This document shows positions 44,983 to 52,866 of a DNA stretch of 64,000 bases, piece by piece (the first letter of the stretch is position 1; every line of letters begins with the position of its first letter). Below the pieces are notes generated by a model. That model was not told the DNA's origin and searched no databases. It was given only the letters and a program-made list of their open reading frames with translations. A program made the position numbers and the translations under genes. Where the stretch lies: NCBI GenBank assembly GCA_001296005.1, contig LJHR01000035.1:124001-188000 (forward strand), written 5' to 3'. The stretch is from an alpha proteobacterium AAP38 (GTDB lineage Bacteria; Pseudomonadota; Alphaproteobacteria; Azospirillales; Azospirillaceae).

Positions 44983-45146
44983 TTATTTGACCTTTCAGGA
45001 TCTTCCGGTGGGACCGGCCGGAGCCGGTTGTTAAGGGCCATCGCGGGAAACGAACAAGCAGTCTCCTTGCCCGGCCCGCGACGCCGGTCAGGAAAGAGCC
45101 GTCATCTAACATGAACAGCGGCCCCTGACCAGCATTCGCAGCAAGT

Positions 45147-45186
45147 GGTGCCGAGGGAGCCTTTTCGAAAGCCCCCGAACGGCACC
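45147..45186 (-). terminator. Long imperfect hairpin after fabG
   Basis: Outer arms GGTGCCG / CGGCACC and an inner GC-rich stem form a 40-nt hairpin 7 bp beyond the fabG stop. It is not followed by a T-run on the minus strand. It may attenuate read-through from fabG into acpP. Inferred from symmetry only. Confidence 0.4.
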
Positions 45187-45193
45187 GCCCGCA

Positions 45194-45934
45194 TCAGATC
45201 ATCGCCATGCCGCCATTCACATGCAGCGTCTGACCCGTCACATAAGCAGCCTCACTGGAGGCCAGATACAGCACGGCGGCGGCGATATCATCAGGAGTGC
45301 CCAGACGGCCAGCCGGAATACGGCTGTTCATCGCTTCCTTCTGGGCGTTGTTCAGCACGTCGGTCATGGCGGTGGCGATCATGCCGGGCGCCACCGTATT
45401 CACGGTGATGCCGCGCGTCGCCACTTCCTGGGCCAGTGCCTTGGACATACCGATCATGCCGGCCTTGGAGGCGGCATAGTTGACTTGCCCCGGATTGCCG
45501 GTGACACCGACCACCGAGGTGATGCCGATGATGCGGCCCCAGCGGCGCTTCATCATGCCCTTCACGGCGGCGCGCGACAGGCGGAAACCGGCGGTCAGGT
45601 TGACATTGATGACGCTGTCCCAGTCATCATCCTTCATGCGGAGGATCAGGCCATCGCGCGTCAGGCCGGCATTGTTGACCAGGATATCGACGGCACCGCC
45701 CAGGGCGGCCTCAGCCTTCTTGAACAGTTCCTCCACCTGCGCCGGATCGGACAGGTTGGCGGGCACCACGACGGCATTATCCCCCAGTTCGGCGGCCAGC
45801 GCGTCCAGCGCCTCTACCTTGGTGCCGTGCAGGGCGACCTTGGCGCCCTTGGCATGCAGGGTGCGGGCGATGGCAGCACCAATGCCGCCCGATGCACCCG
45901 TGACCAGGGCCGTCTTGCCGCTCAGGTCGAACAT
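45194..45934 (-). CDS. fabG: 3-oxoacyl-[ACP] reductase
   Basis: A 246-aa short-chain dehydrogenase that reduces beta-ketoacyl-ACP with NADPH. The cofactor motif is TGASGGIGAAIA near residues 12-23. NNAGLTRDGLILRM is typical of FabG, and the catalytic set is Ser in ITSVVG with Tyr/Lys in NYAASKAGMIGM. It ends VTGQTLHVNGGMAMI, the standard C-terminus. It lies downstream of fabD. Confidence 0.97.
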   Translation of the reverse strand: MFDLSGKTALVTGASGGIGAAIARTLHAKGAKVALHGTKVEALDALAAELGDNAVVVPANLSDPAQVEELFKKAEAALGGAVDILVNNAGLTRDGLILRMKDDDWDSVINVNLTAGFRLSRAAVKGMMKRRWGRIIGITSVVGVTGNPGQVNYAASKAGMIGMSKALAQEVATRGITVNTVAPGMIATAMTDVLNNAQKEAMNSRIPAGRLGTPDDIAAAVLYLASSEAAYVTGQTLHVNGGMAMI

Positions 45935-45961
45935 GGAAAACCTCCAGAGATAAAAAGCGGA

Positions 45962-46897
45962 TCAGGCCAGGGAGAATGCGTCGATATCGGCGGGCAGACC
46001 GACGGAACTGGCGACCAGTTCCTTGTCGATGCGCTTCACCAGGCCGGCCAGAACCTTGCCGGCGCCCAGTTCCACCAGTTCCGTCACGCCCTGTTCCTTC
46101 ATGAACAGCACGCTTTCACGCCAGCGCACAGCACCCGTGACCTGTTCCACCAGCAGACGGCGGATGGTTTCCGGGTCGGTGATGGCCGACGCGGTGACAT
46201 TGGCGACCAGCGGGGCCGCCGGCGACACGATGGCAGTACCGGCCAGCGCCTCTGCCATGGCGTCGGCGGCGGGCTGCATCAGCGGGCAATGGAAGGGGGC
46301 GGACACGGGCAGCAGCATGGCACGCTTGAAACCGCGTTCCGCCGCGATCTTGATGGCGCGCTCCACGGCTTGCCTGTGCCCCGACACCACCACCTGACCG
46401 GGGGCATTGTCGTTGGCGGCGGTGCAGACCTGGCCCTGGGCTGCCTCTGCCGCGATCTCACGCGCCGCATCCAGATCGGCACCCAGGATGGCGGCCATGG
46501 CGCCGACACCCACCGGCACAGCCTTCTGCATCGAGCGTCCGCGCAGCTTCAGCAGGCGGGCCGTGTCGCCCAGGGTGATGGCGCCGGCGGCACACAAGGC
46601 CGAATATTCACCCAGGCTGTGCCCTGCCACAAAGGCGGCCTTGGACAGGTCCAGGCCCTTCTCGGCCTGCAACACGCGGGTAACGGCAACCGACACCGCC
46701 ATCAAGGCAGGCTGGGCATTCTCTGTGAGGGTCAGGTCATCACCGGGCCCGTCAAACATCAGGGCCGAGAGCTTCTGGCCCAGGGCCTCATCCACTTCGG
46801 CAAAGGTATCGCGGGCGATGGCGAACCGCTCGGCCAGCTCACGGCCCATGCCGACGGCCTGGCTGCCCTGACCGGGAAAGACGAATGCGCGGGTCAT
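45962..46897 (-). CDS. fabD: Malonyl-CoA:ACP transacylase
   Basis: A 311-aa enzyme that loads malonyl onto ACP. It starts MTRAFVFPGQGSQAVGMGRE. The nucleophile elbow is VAGHSLGEYSALCAAGA and the conserved Arg lies in LLKLRGRSMQKAVP; the His is in VSAPFHCPLMQP. The ATG at 46897 is chosen over longer frames. It is the first gene of the fabD-fabG-acpP-fabF-mltG series. The 299 bp upstream (46898-47196) hold no gene that I can support. Confidence 0.97.
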   Translation of the reverse strand: MTRAFVFPGQGSQAVGMGRELAERFAIARDTFAEVDEALGQKLSALMFDGPGDDLTLTENAQPALMAVSVAVTRVLQAEKGLDLSKAAFVAGHSLGEYSALCAAGAITLGDTARLLKLRGRSMQKAVPVGVGAMAAILGADLDAAREIAAEAAQGQVCTAANDNAPGQVVVSGHRQAVERAIKIAAERGFKRAMLLPVSAPFHCPLMQPAADAMAEALAGTAIVSPAAPLVANVTASAITDPETIRRLLVEQVTGAVRWRESVLFMKEQGVTELVELGAGKVLAGLVKRIDKELVASSVGLPADIDAFSLA

Positions 46898-47196
46898 AGA
46901 TAGGTCCTGCAATAAATCTTGTGCGGCCTTGATACAGCGGCAAATGGCCCTGTCAAGCCATCCGGTCCCGCAGAACAAGCGCAGAAGCCCGTGACGATTA
47001 CGGAAGGTGACACTAAGCCGATGGAAATACTGACAGCGCCGGACCTCATCCACTTCGCCCTGCAGTTTGCATCATTGGCCCCTTCCCTACGCTGGAATGC
47101 GGTTCTGGATGGTACCGCTCGACTCCGTTGAGTGTCCTTTGCGGCGAGGGGCAATGGGCTTACACTGCTTGCCAACCACAAGTCGGGACCCGCCCC

Positions 47197-48009
47197 ATGG
47201 CAAGCCCGCGTCGCCACCCGGTCCTGTTGCTGCCCATCCTGGCGCTGTCGCTGGCCCTGGCCTGTATCTGGGCGCCCGCAAAGGCGCTGGATGAGGAGAT
47301 CGGGCCGGAAGGGGCGCCGCGCATTACCCTGATGGTGCCGCTGACACCGCTTCTGGTGGACGAATATCAACAATTGCTGCCGGCGGTGCGCCGCTGGCTG
47401 GCCCATGTCGCGGACCGCAGCGGAATGCGGATGCGCATGCAGCCCGGCAGTTTCAACCGGCGCCTGGCGGAGATCACCCGATATCCCGACAGTTGCACCC
47501 TGGGCATGGCGCGCCTTCCGGAGCGGGAAAAGCTTACAAACTGGTTGAGCGTGATCCGCCGTGACCGGGTGATCTTCATCGCGCAGAGCGGTGATCCGTT
47601 CCAGGGCGGGATGGCCGACCTGCTGCGGGAGGCCGACAACCGCATCGCCGCACCATCCGGTCTTTACCGCCCCATTCTGGAAAAGCAGGGTGTGCGTTAC
47701 GCGCCGGTGGACGATCAGCGCGCGCTGGCCCGGATGGTGGCGCTGGGCCGCATCCGGTTTGGCATCGTCCTGGCCGGCACATTGGAGTCGCCCGACATCC
47801 GACCGTTAGGGCTGCGCACCGTCGCGGAAATGGAGCCGCTGGAATATTGGTTCACCTGCAGCCGCGAACTGCCGGCCAGCCTGACCCTGCGCCTTGCCCA
47901 GGTGCTGCGGGGGACGGAGGCGGAGGCGCTGCGCCGGGTGGCCCTTGGTGACGCACAGCAGCCCAGCCAAGAGGCGCCGTTCAACAATGACGGACCGCCC
48001 ACACAGTAG
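47197..48009 (+). CDS. Orphan periplasmic solute-binding-like protein, copy 1
   Basis: A 270-aa exported protein with a signal peptide (LLLPILALSLALACIWAPAK). The mature part resembles family 3 solute-binding folds: an early strand ITLMVPLTPLLVDEYQQLLP, CTLGMARLPEREKLTNWLSV, RDRVIFIAQSGDPFQGGMAD, APSGLYRPILEKQGVRYAPV and a DDQRALARMVALGRIRFGIV segment. No transporter or kinase gene accompanies it. A paralogue follows 79 bp downstream with the same motif order. I know no named function. Confidence 0.75.
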   Translation: MASPRRHPVLLLPILALSLALACIWAPAKALDEEIGPEGAPRITLMVPLTPLLVDEYQQLLPAVRRWLAHVADRSGMRMRMQPGSFNRRLAEITRYPDSCTLGMARLPEREKLTNWLSVIRRDRVIFIAQSGDPFQGGMADLLREADNRIAAPSGLYRPILEKQGVRYAPVDDQRALARMVALGRIRFGIVLAGTLESPDIRPLGLRTVAEMEPLEYWFTCSRELPASLTLRLAQVLRGTEAEALRRVALGDAQQPSQEAPFNNDGPPTQ

Positions 48010-48088
48010 CCCCGGCGCTGTGACAAGCGGTCTTTGCCGGTAACCGCAGGTGACGTATAGTGGCGCCTGTCGTTCAACGGGGTGCTGC

Positions 48089-48865
48089 ATGGCGACCCTT
48101 AACCGCATCGTCCGGTTCCTGTGCGTCGGCATCGTCGTGCTGATGGCGCCCATGTGTGCGGCGGCAGGTGAAATTGCCAGTTATGGCGCCGCCGACGATC
48201 CTCCGGTGTCGGTAATGATCTCCATCGCGCCAACCACCGTCGACGCAATGGGCACACCCCGTCCCGCCCTGGGCCGCTGGCTGGCCCATATCGCGGAGAA
48301 GGCGCGAATCCATCTGTCGCTGCGGGCACTGACCAATGACCAGCGGCTGGACGAGGTGATGCGGCAGCCTGACGGATGCTCGCTTGGCTATGCCCGGCTG
48401 CCCGCCCGGGAAAAGGATGTGCATTGGTTGATGGAGGTGAAGCGGGACCGGATGGTGTTCGTGGGACGGCAGGATGACCTGTTCGGCGGTAACCTGTCTG
48501 ACTTTCTGCGGCTGGCCGATGGCAAGCTGGGGGCGCCCAGCGGCATCTACCGCACCGTCCTGGAGAACCGGAACATCCGGCATATTGCCGTGGACGACCA
48601 GCGGCAGCTGGCCCATATGGTGGTGGATGGCACGCTGCGTTTCGGGCTGCTGATCGGTGGTTCGATGAACACGCCGGAGATCAAGGCCCTGCCCCTGCGT
48701 ATCGTGGCCGAACTGCCGGAACTGGGCTTCTGGTTCGCCTGTTCACAGGCGATGCCGCAGCCCGTGGTGACGCGCATCGCGCAGACGCTGAAGACACCGG
48801 CGTCGCAGCAGCTTCACCGCGAGGCGTTGAGCAATCTGCTGCCGGGCATCGCGGCAAGCCTTTAG
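48089..48865 (+). CDS. Orphan periplasmic solute-binding-like protein, copy 2
   Basis: A 258-aa exported paralogue of the preceding gene. A signal peptide (RIVRFLCVGIVVLMAPMCAA) is followed by the same landmarks: RWLAHIAEKARIHLSLRAL, CSLGYARLPAREKDVHWLME, KRDRMVFVGRQDDLFGGNLS, APSGIYRTVLENRNIRHIAV, DDQRQLAHMVVDGTLRFGLL and a late WFACSQAMPQP with a conserved Cys. Copies are far diverged, so the duplication is old. It precedes the rpsF promoter. The ligand is unknown. Confidence 0.75.
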   Translation: MATLNRIVRFLCVGIVVLMAPMCAAAGEIASYGAADDPPVSVMISIAPTTVDAMGTPRPALGRWLAHIAEKARIHLSLRALTNDQRLDEVMRQPDGCSLGYARLPAREKDVHWLMEVKRDRMVFVGRQDDLFGGNLSDFLRLADGKLGAPSGIYRTVLENRNIRHIAVDDQRQLAHMVVDGTLRFGLLIGGSMNTPEIKALPLRIVAELPELGFWFACSQAMPQPVVTRIAQTLKTPASQQLHREALSNLLPGIAASL

Positions 48866-48920
48866 GAGCCCCATGCGGCAGGGTCACCCCGCCCATGCCG
48901 GGCCAGAGCCGCACCGGGCC

Positions 48921-48948
48921 TTGCGTGTACCCGCCCATTCTGTATAGT
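48921..48948 (+). promoter_or_regulatory. Sigma-70 type promoter of the rpsF operon
   Basis: TTGCGT at 48921-48926 and TATAGT at 48943-48948 are separated by 16 bp. Transcription would start near 48955, giving a leader of ~110 nt before rpsF. Confidence 0.6.
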
Positions 48949-48967
48949 GCGCGCCTTCCGAAACCCC

Positions 48968-48992
48968 GCCGGTGCTTTGCCAAGGCGCCGGC
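48968..48992 (+). promoter_or_regulatory. Leader hairpin, possible S6:S18 autoregulatory site
   Basis: GCCGGTGC and GCGCCGGC pair around a 9-nt loop in the rpsF leader, with CCG-containing sequence nearby. Leaders of rpsF in many bacteria hold an S6:S18-binding stem with a CCG bulge. Here the match is suggestive, not proven. Confidence 0.35.
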
Positions 48993-49063
48993 TAGGACCG
49001 TGCGGCTGATCCAGAACCCGTTCTGGCCACAGCGGCGGACCATCAATAGCCATGGGGAGTTAT

Positions 49064-49531
49064 ATGGCACTGTATGAAACCATCCTGATTTTCCGTCAGG
49101 ACATCTCCTCGACTCAGGTTGAAACCCTGACCGAGACCTTCAGCAACATCCTGAAGGAACAAGGCGGCTCCGTCGTCAAGACCGAGCAGTGGGGTCTGAA
49201 GACCCTGACCTACCGGATCAAGAAGAACCGCAAGGGTCATTACGTCTATCTCGGCCTGGACGCCTCTGCGGCGGCCGTTGCCGAAATGGAGCGTAACCTG
49301 TCGATCAACGAAGACGTGCTGCGCGTCATGACCGTCAAGGTCGAGAAGATCGAAGAAGGCCAGACCGCCATGCTCGCCAACAAGGGTGAGCGCGCGGAGC
49401 GTGGCCCCCGCGGTGGCTTCGGCGACCGTGGCCCGCGTCGTGAATTCGGCGACCGTGGTCCGCGCGAGGGCGGCTTCAGCCGTGGCCCGCGTCGTGACGC
49501 CGCCGTTGAAGGTGAAGGAGATCGCGCATGA
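49064..49531 (+). CDS. rpsF: 30S ribosomal protein S6 with RG-rich tail
   Basis: A 155-aa S6. The first ~105 residues are a normal S6 ([53 protein letters not shown]). The last ~45 are a basic Arg/Gly-rich tail with repeated GDRGPR units. S6 binds S18 in the platform of the small subunit. The ATG at 49064 has GGGGAG upstream; an ATG twelve bases earlier overlaps that site. It overlaps rpsR by four bases. Confidence 0.97.
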   Translation: MALYETILIFRQDISSTQVETLTETFSNILKEQGGSVVKTEQWGLKTLTYRIKKNRKGHYVYLGLDASAAAVAEMERNLSINEDVLRVMTVKVEKIEEGQTAMLANKGERAERGPRGGFGDRGPRREFGDRGPREGGFSRGPRRDAAVEGEGDRA

Positions 49532-49809
49532 CCACCGAACGTCCCCAGGGCGCTCCCACGGGTGGCGCTCCCCGCTCCGGCGGTGGCCGTCGTCCGTTCT
49601 TCCGTCGCCGGAAGACCTGCCCGTTCTCCGGCCCGAACGCGCCGGTGATCGATTATAAGGACATCAAGCTGCTGTCCCGGTTCATCTCCGAGCGTGGCAA
49701 GATCGTCCCGTCCCGTATCACCGCCGTTTCAGCGAAGAAGCAGCGTGAGCTGGCCCGTGCTATCAAGCGCGCCCGCTTCCTGGCTCTTCTGCCCTACGTC
49801 GTCAAGTAA
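49528..49809 (+). CDS. rpsR: 30S ribosomal protein S18
   Basis: A 93-aa protein with the S18 core [24 protein letters not shown]-type pattern (written here in part), then [20 protein letters not shown] and the C-terminal [13 protein letters not shown]. It has a Gly/Pro/Arg-rich N-terminal extension. Its start overlaps the rpsF stop (ATGA), so S6 and S18, which bind as a pair, are made in a 1:1 ratio. Confidence 0.97.
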   Translation: MTTERPQGAPTGGAPRSGGGRRPFFRRRKTCPFSGPNAPVIDYKDIKLLSRFISERGKIVPSRITAVSAKKQRELARAIKRARFLALLPYVVK

Positions 49810-49824
49810 GCCAGGAGAAAAGAC

Positions 49825-50379
49825 ATGGACGTCATTCTGCTGGAACGCGTCGAAAAGCTGGGTCAGCTCGGTCAGGTGGTCAAGGTGAAGCCGGGCTATG
49901 CCCGTAACTTCCTGCTGCCGAAGAAGAAGGCCCTCCGTGCAACCAAGGAAAACCTCGCCTATTTCGAAGGCCAGAAGGCGCAGATCGAAGCGCGCAATCT
50001 GGAACTGAAGAAAGAAGCCGAGGTTGTGGCCAAGAAGGTCGATGGCGTTGCCGTCGTCGTCGTTCGTCAGGCTGCCGAGTCCGGCGTGCTGTACGGTTCG
50101 GTCACCTCGCGCGATATCGCCGAGGCCGTGACCGCAACCGGCACCACGATCGCTCGCGCTCAGGTCGCCATTGCCGATCCGATCAAGACCCTGGGCCTGT
50201 TCAAGGTCAAGGTTGTTCTGCACCCGGAAGTGGCCGTGAGCGTCACCGTGAACGTGGCTCGTTCGGTCGAAGAAGCCGCCGTCCAGGCCGCCCGTGGCGG
50301 TATGGTCGTCGGTAACGACCAGGACGACGAGGACGAGACGGTTGAAGAGACCGAAGCCACCGAGGAGACCGAGGCCTGA
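49825..50379 (+). CDS. rplI: 50S ribosomal protein L9 with acidic tail
   Basis: A 184-aa L9. The N-domain begins [20 protein letters not shown] with [21 protein letters not shown] central helix ([18 protein letters not shown]) and the C-domain ([36 protein letters not shown]) follow. The last ~25 residues are almost all acidic or Thr ([17 protein letters not shown]), longer than in typical ~150-aa L9. It lies 15 bp after rpsR and ends in a terminator. Confidence 0.97.
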   Translation: MDVILLERVEKLGQLGQVVKVKPGYARNFLLPKKKALRATKENLAYFEGQKAQIEARNLELKKEAEVVAKKVDGVAVVVVRQAAESGVLYGSVTSRDIAEAVTATGTTIARAQVAIADPIKTLGLFKVKVVLHPEVAVSVTVNVARSVEEAAVQAARGGMVVGNDQDDEDETVEETEATEETEA

Positions 50380-50428
50380 TCAAGGCCCCGGACGCCGCAT
50401 GGAAACATCCGGCACCTCAGGTAGCGAT

Positions 50429-50465
50429 AAAGGGCGGTTCCTTTCGGGGGACCGCCCTTTTTCTT
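50429..50465 (+). terminator. Rho-independent terminator of the rpsF-rpsR-rplI operon
   Basis: A stem AAAGGGCGGT / ACCGCCCTTT with a 12-nt GC-rich loop is followed by TTTCTTTT, about 50 bp after rplI. Confidence 0.88.
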
Positions 50466-50537
50466 TTGGCCATCTTTGCGGCGATCCGCAGCGTGACTAC
50501 ATCTCCAAGACGTATCAGCGGCTTGGGGTATACCGAC

Positions 50538-51773
50538 ATGCTGTTGTTCCGTTTTCTTCGCTCCATCATCCGCCAGGGCAGCCTGACCGTCGTCGACGCG
50601 CGCGGCCAGCCCCATCATTTCGGTTCGGAAACCGATGGTATAAGGCCTGTCAGGATACGGCTGACCGATCCTGCACTGGAATGGAAGCTGGGCCTGCATC
50701 CCGGCCTTTATGCCGGCGAGGCCTATATGGACGGCACGCTGCAGATGGTGGATGGTAGTCTCTATGACTTCATTGATCTGGTGACCCACAATGCCGGGTA
50801 CAGCCATCTGGGACCCGCTGGCGCCTTTGCCCAGCGGATCGGGGCGGGGATGCAGCGCTTCATCCAGCAGCGCAACCCGCTGGACCGGTCCCAGCGGAAC
50901 GTGGCCCATCATTACGATCTGTCGCGGCAATTCTACGATCTGTTCCTGGATGCCGACCGGCAATATTCCTGCGCCTATTTCCCCCGACCGGGCATGAGCC
51001 TGGATCAGGCGCAGGAGGCCAAGAAGCGGCATATCGCGGCCAAGCTGCTGCTGAAACCCGGCCTTCGCGTCCTGGATATCGGCTGCGGCTGGGGCGGCAT
51101 GGCCCTGACACTGGCAAAGCTGGCCGATATACAGGTCACGGGCATAACCCTGTCCAAGGAACAACTGGCCGTGGCGCGGGAACGGGCGGACGCGGCGGGC
51201 CTGTCGGACCGGGTGCGGTTCGAACTGTGTGATTACCGTGAACTGCCGGGGCGGTTCGACCGGATCGTCAGCGTCGGCATGTTCGAACATGTCGGCGTCC
51301 CGCAATATCCCACCTTCTTCGCGCGGGTGCACGACCTGTTGACCGATGACGGGGTGGCCCTACTGCATGCCATCGGGCGGTCAGAGGGGCCGGGCACCAC
51401 CAATCCCTGGATTCGCAAATATATCTTCCCCGGCGGTTACTCTCCCGCCCTGTCGGAGGTGACGCCGGCGGTAGAGAGGGCGGGCCTGTGGCTGACCGAC
51501 ATGGAAATCTGGCGCCTGCATTATGCCGAAACCCTGCGGCACTGGCGTGAACGGTTCCTGGCGCGGCGGGAGCAGGCGAAAGCGCTCTATGACGAACGCT
51601 TCTGCCGCATGTGGGAGTTTTATCTGGTGGGGGCGGAATGTGCCTTCCGTTACCAGGGTCATATGGTGTTCCAGATGCAGTTGGCCCGCGATATCGGGGC
51701 AGTGCCGCTGGCCCGTGATTATATGTTGGTCGATGAAAAGCGGAATGCCCATAACCAGACACGGGCGGCCTGA
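50538..51773 (+). CDS. Cyclopropane-fatty-acyl-phospholipid synthase family methyltransferase
   Basis: A 411-aa CFA synthase-like enzyme from the ATG at 50538. An N-terminal lipid-binding region (GLHPGLYAGEAYMDGTLQMV) is followed by HHYDLSRQFYDLFLDADRQY, the SAM site VLDIGCGWGGMALTLA, the CFA signature VSVGMFEHVGVPQYPTFF and YIFPGGYSPALSEV. It would methylenate unsaturated acyl chains of membrane lipids. Alphaproteobacteria often have several such homologues, not all making cyclopropanes. Confidence 0.88.
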   Translation: MLLFRFLRSIIRQGSLTVVDARGQPHHFGSETDGIRPVRIRLTDPALEWKLGLHPGLYAGEAYMDGTLQMVDGSLYDFIDLVTHNAGYSHLGPAGAFAQRIGAGMQRFIQQRNPLDRSQRNVAHHYDLSRQFYDLFLDADRQYSCAYFPRPGMSLDQAQEAKKRHIAAKLLLKPGLRVLDIGCGWGGMALTLAKLADIQVTGITLSKEQLAVARERADAAGLSDRVRFELCDYRELPGRFDRIVSVGMFEHVGVPQYPTFFARVHDLLTDDGVALLHAIGRSEGPGTTNPWIRKYIFPGGYSPALSEVTPAVERAGLWLTDMEIWRLHYAETLRHWRERFLARREQAKALYDERFCRMWEFYLVGAECAFRYQGHMVFQMQLARDIGAVPLARDYMLVDEKRNAHNQTRAA

Positions 51774-51815
51774 GCGCATGCCGGTGGACCGTCATGCCGG
51801 TTGGAGAAATGTTCC

Positions 51816-52763
51816 ATGCCGCTAAATCCGCCTGTATCAGCCATCGGCCCCCTCTATCTCTGCACCATCGTCCGCGACGAAGAAGACGGTCTGGCGGAAT
51901 GGATCGCCTATCACCACCTGATCGGCGTCGACCATTTCGTCATCTATTACAATGGTAGCACGGACGGTACGGCCACCCTCTTGGACCGGTTTGCCGCTGC
52001 CGGCATCGTCACACGGATCGACTGGCCCGACCGTCCGCCGCCCCAGTGGCTGACCTATGGCGGCATGCTGCGGCTGCTGGATGCGGTTCCTGATCCGCGC
52101 ACGGCGTCATGGGACAGCCTTGGCGCGCTCGGCCCCCAAATCAGCGCCTATAATGACGCCTTGTCCCGGTTTGGTGACCGGACGGCCTGGATGCTGTTCA
52201 TCGATGCCGATGAATTCCTGCTGCTGCCCGAAGATGGTCACCTCAACCGTTTAGTGGATCGCTTCCCCAGCCCGGATATCGGGGCCATCGGTCTCCACTG
52301 GCGCTATTTCGGGTCAGCGGGGCAGATTGAGCCGGATGGACGGCTGGTGGTTGAACGTTTTGCCCGCTGCGCAGAAGCGGCGTTTCCCGGTCATGCCCAT
52401 ATCAAGACCTTGGCACGCCCGGTCGCCCTGGACCGGATGGCTGTTCATGCCGGAATGTTACGGCCTGGGTACAGCTACGTGAATGATTGCGGGATTGCGT
52501 TCACCCCCCGGCACTTGGCCTTCAACGACCCGATCTCCCATCGATACAGTCAGCTAAACCACTATTCAGTAAAGTCCCGGGCCGAGTTTGAGCGTAAGCG
52601 CGCCAAGGGCAACGCAACGCTGGGCAGTCGCCATCCCCAGGGGGCGATTGAAGCCGAGTATTTCAAGCACCAAGACCTGAATGACGCTGAGGATCGGCGA
52701 TTGGCCATGTGGGCGGCGACCGTGCGCGATCATGCGGCCCGGCTGCTCTCCGGCCCGCCCTGA
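51816..52763 (+). CDS. Glycosyltransferase family 92/GT2-like protein
   Basis: A 315-aa protein from the ATG at 51816 (GGAGAAA eight bases upstream). It has LYLCTIVRDEEDGLAEWIAY, then HFVIYYNGSTDGTATLL, and a DxD-like metal site in WMLFIDADEFLLLPEDG. A late HYSVKSRAEFERKRAKG is typical of Glyco_tranf_2_4/GT92 proteins. It probably adds a sugar to a cell-surface glycan; donor and acceptor are unknown. It stands alone between the CFA-like gene and dnaB. Confidence 0.85.
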   Translation: MPLNPPVSAIGPLYLCTIVRDEEDGLAEWIAYHHLIGVDHFVIYYNGSTDGTATLLDRFAAAGIVTRIDWPDRPPPQWLTYGGMLRLLDAVPDPRTASWDSLGALGPQISAYNDALSRFGDRTAWMLFIDADEFLLLPEDGHLNRLVDRFPSPDIGAIGLHWRYFGSAGQIEPDGRLVVERFARCAEAAFPGHAHIKTLARPVALDRMAVHAGMLRPGYSYVNDCGIAFTPRHLAFNDPISHRYSQLNHYSVKSRAEFERKRAKGNATLGSRHPQGAIEAEYFKHQDLNDAEDRRLAMWAATVRDHAARLLSGPP

Positions 52764-52765
52764 AG

Positions 52766-52785
52766 ATACCCACAGCTTATCCACA
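52766..52785 (+). promoter_or_regulatory. Tandem DnaA-box-like sites upstream of dnaB
   Basis: TTATCCACA at 52777-52785 is a perfect DnaA box. ATACCCACA at 52766-52774 matches at seven of nine positions. The two are in the same orientation, 11 bp apart start to start (one helical turn), and 82 bp or more before the dnaB ATG. This suggests DnaA control of helicase expression. Established: the consensus; inferred: the role here. Confidence 0.6.
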
Positions 52786-52866
52786 GGTTTCATCCCCTGC
52801 CATTCTGGACCCGTACCCGCCTGATCAGGTGACGCCGACAAAACAGGCCGCTAGAATGCCGCCGCC

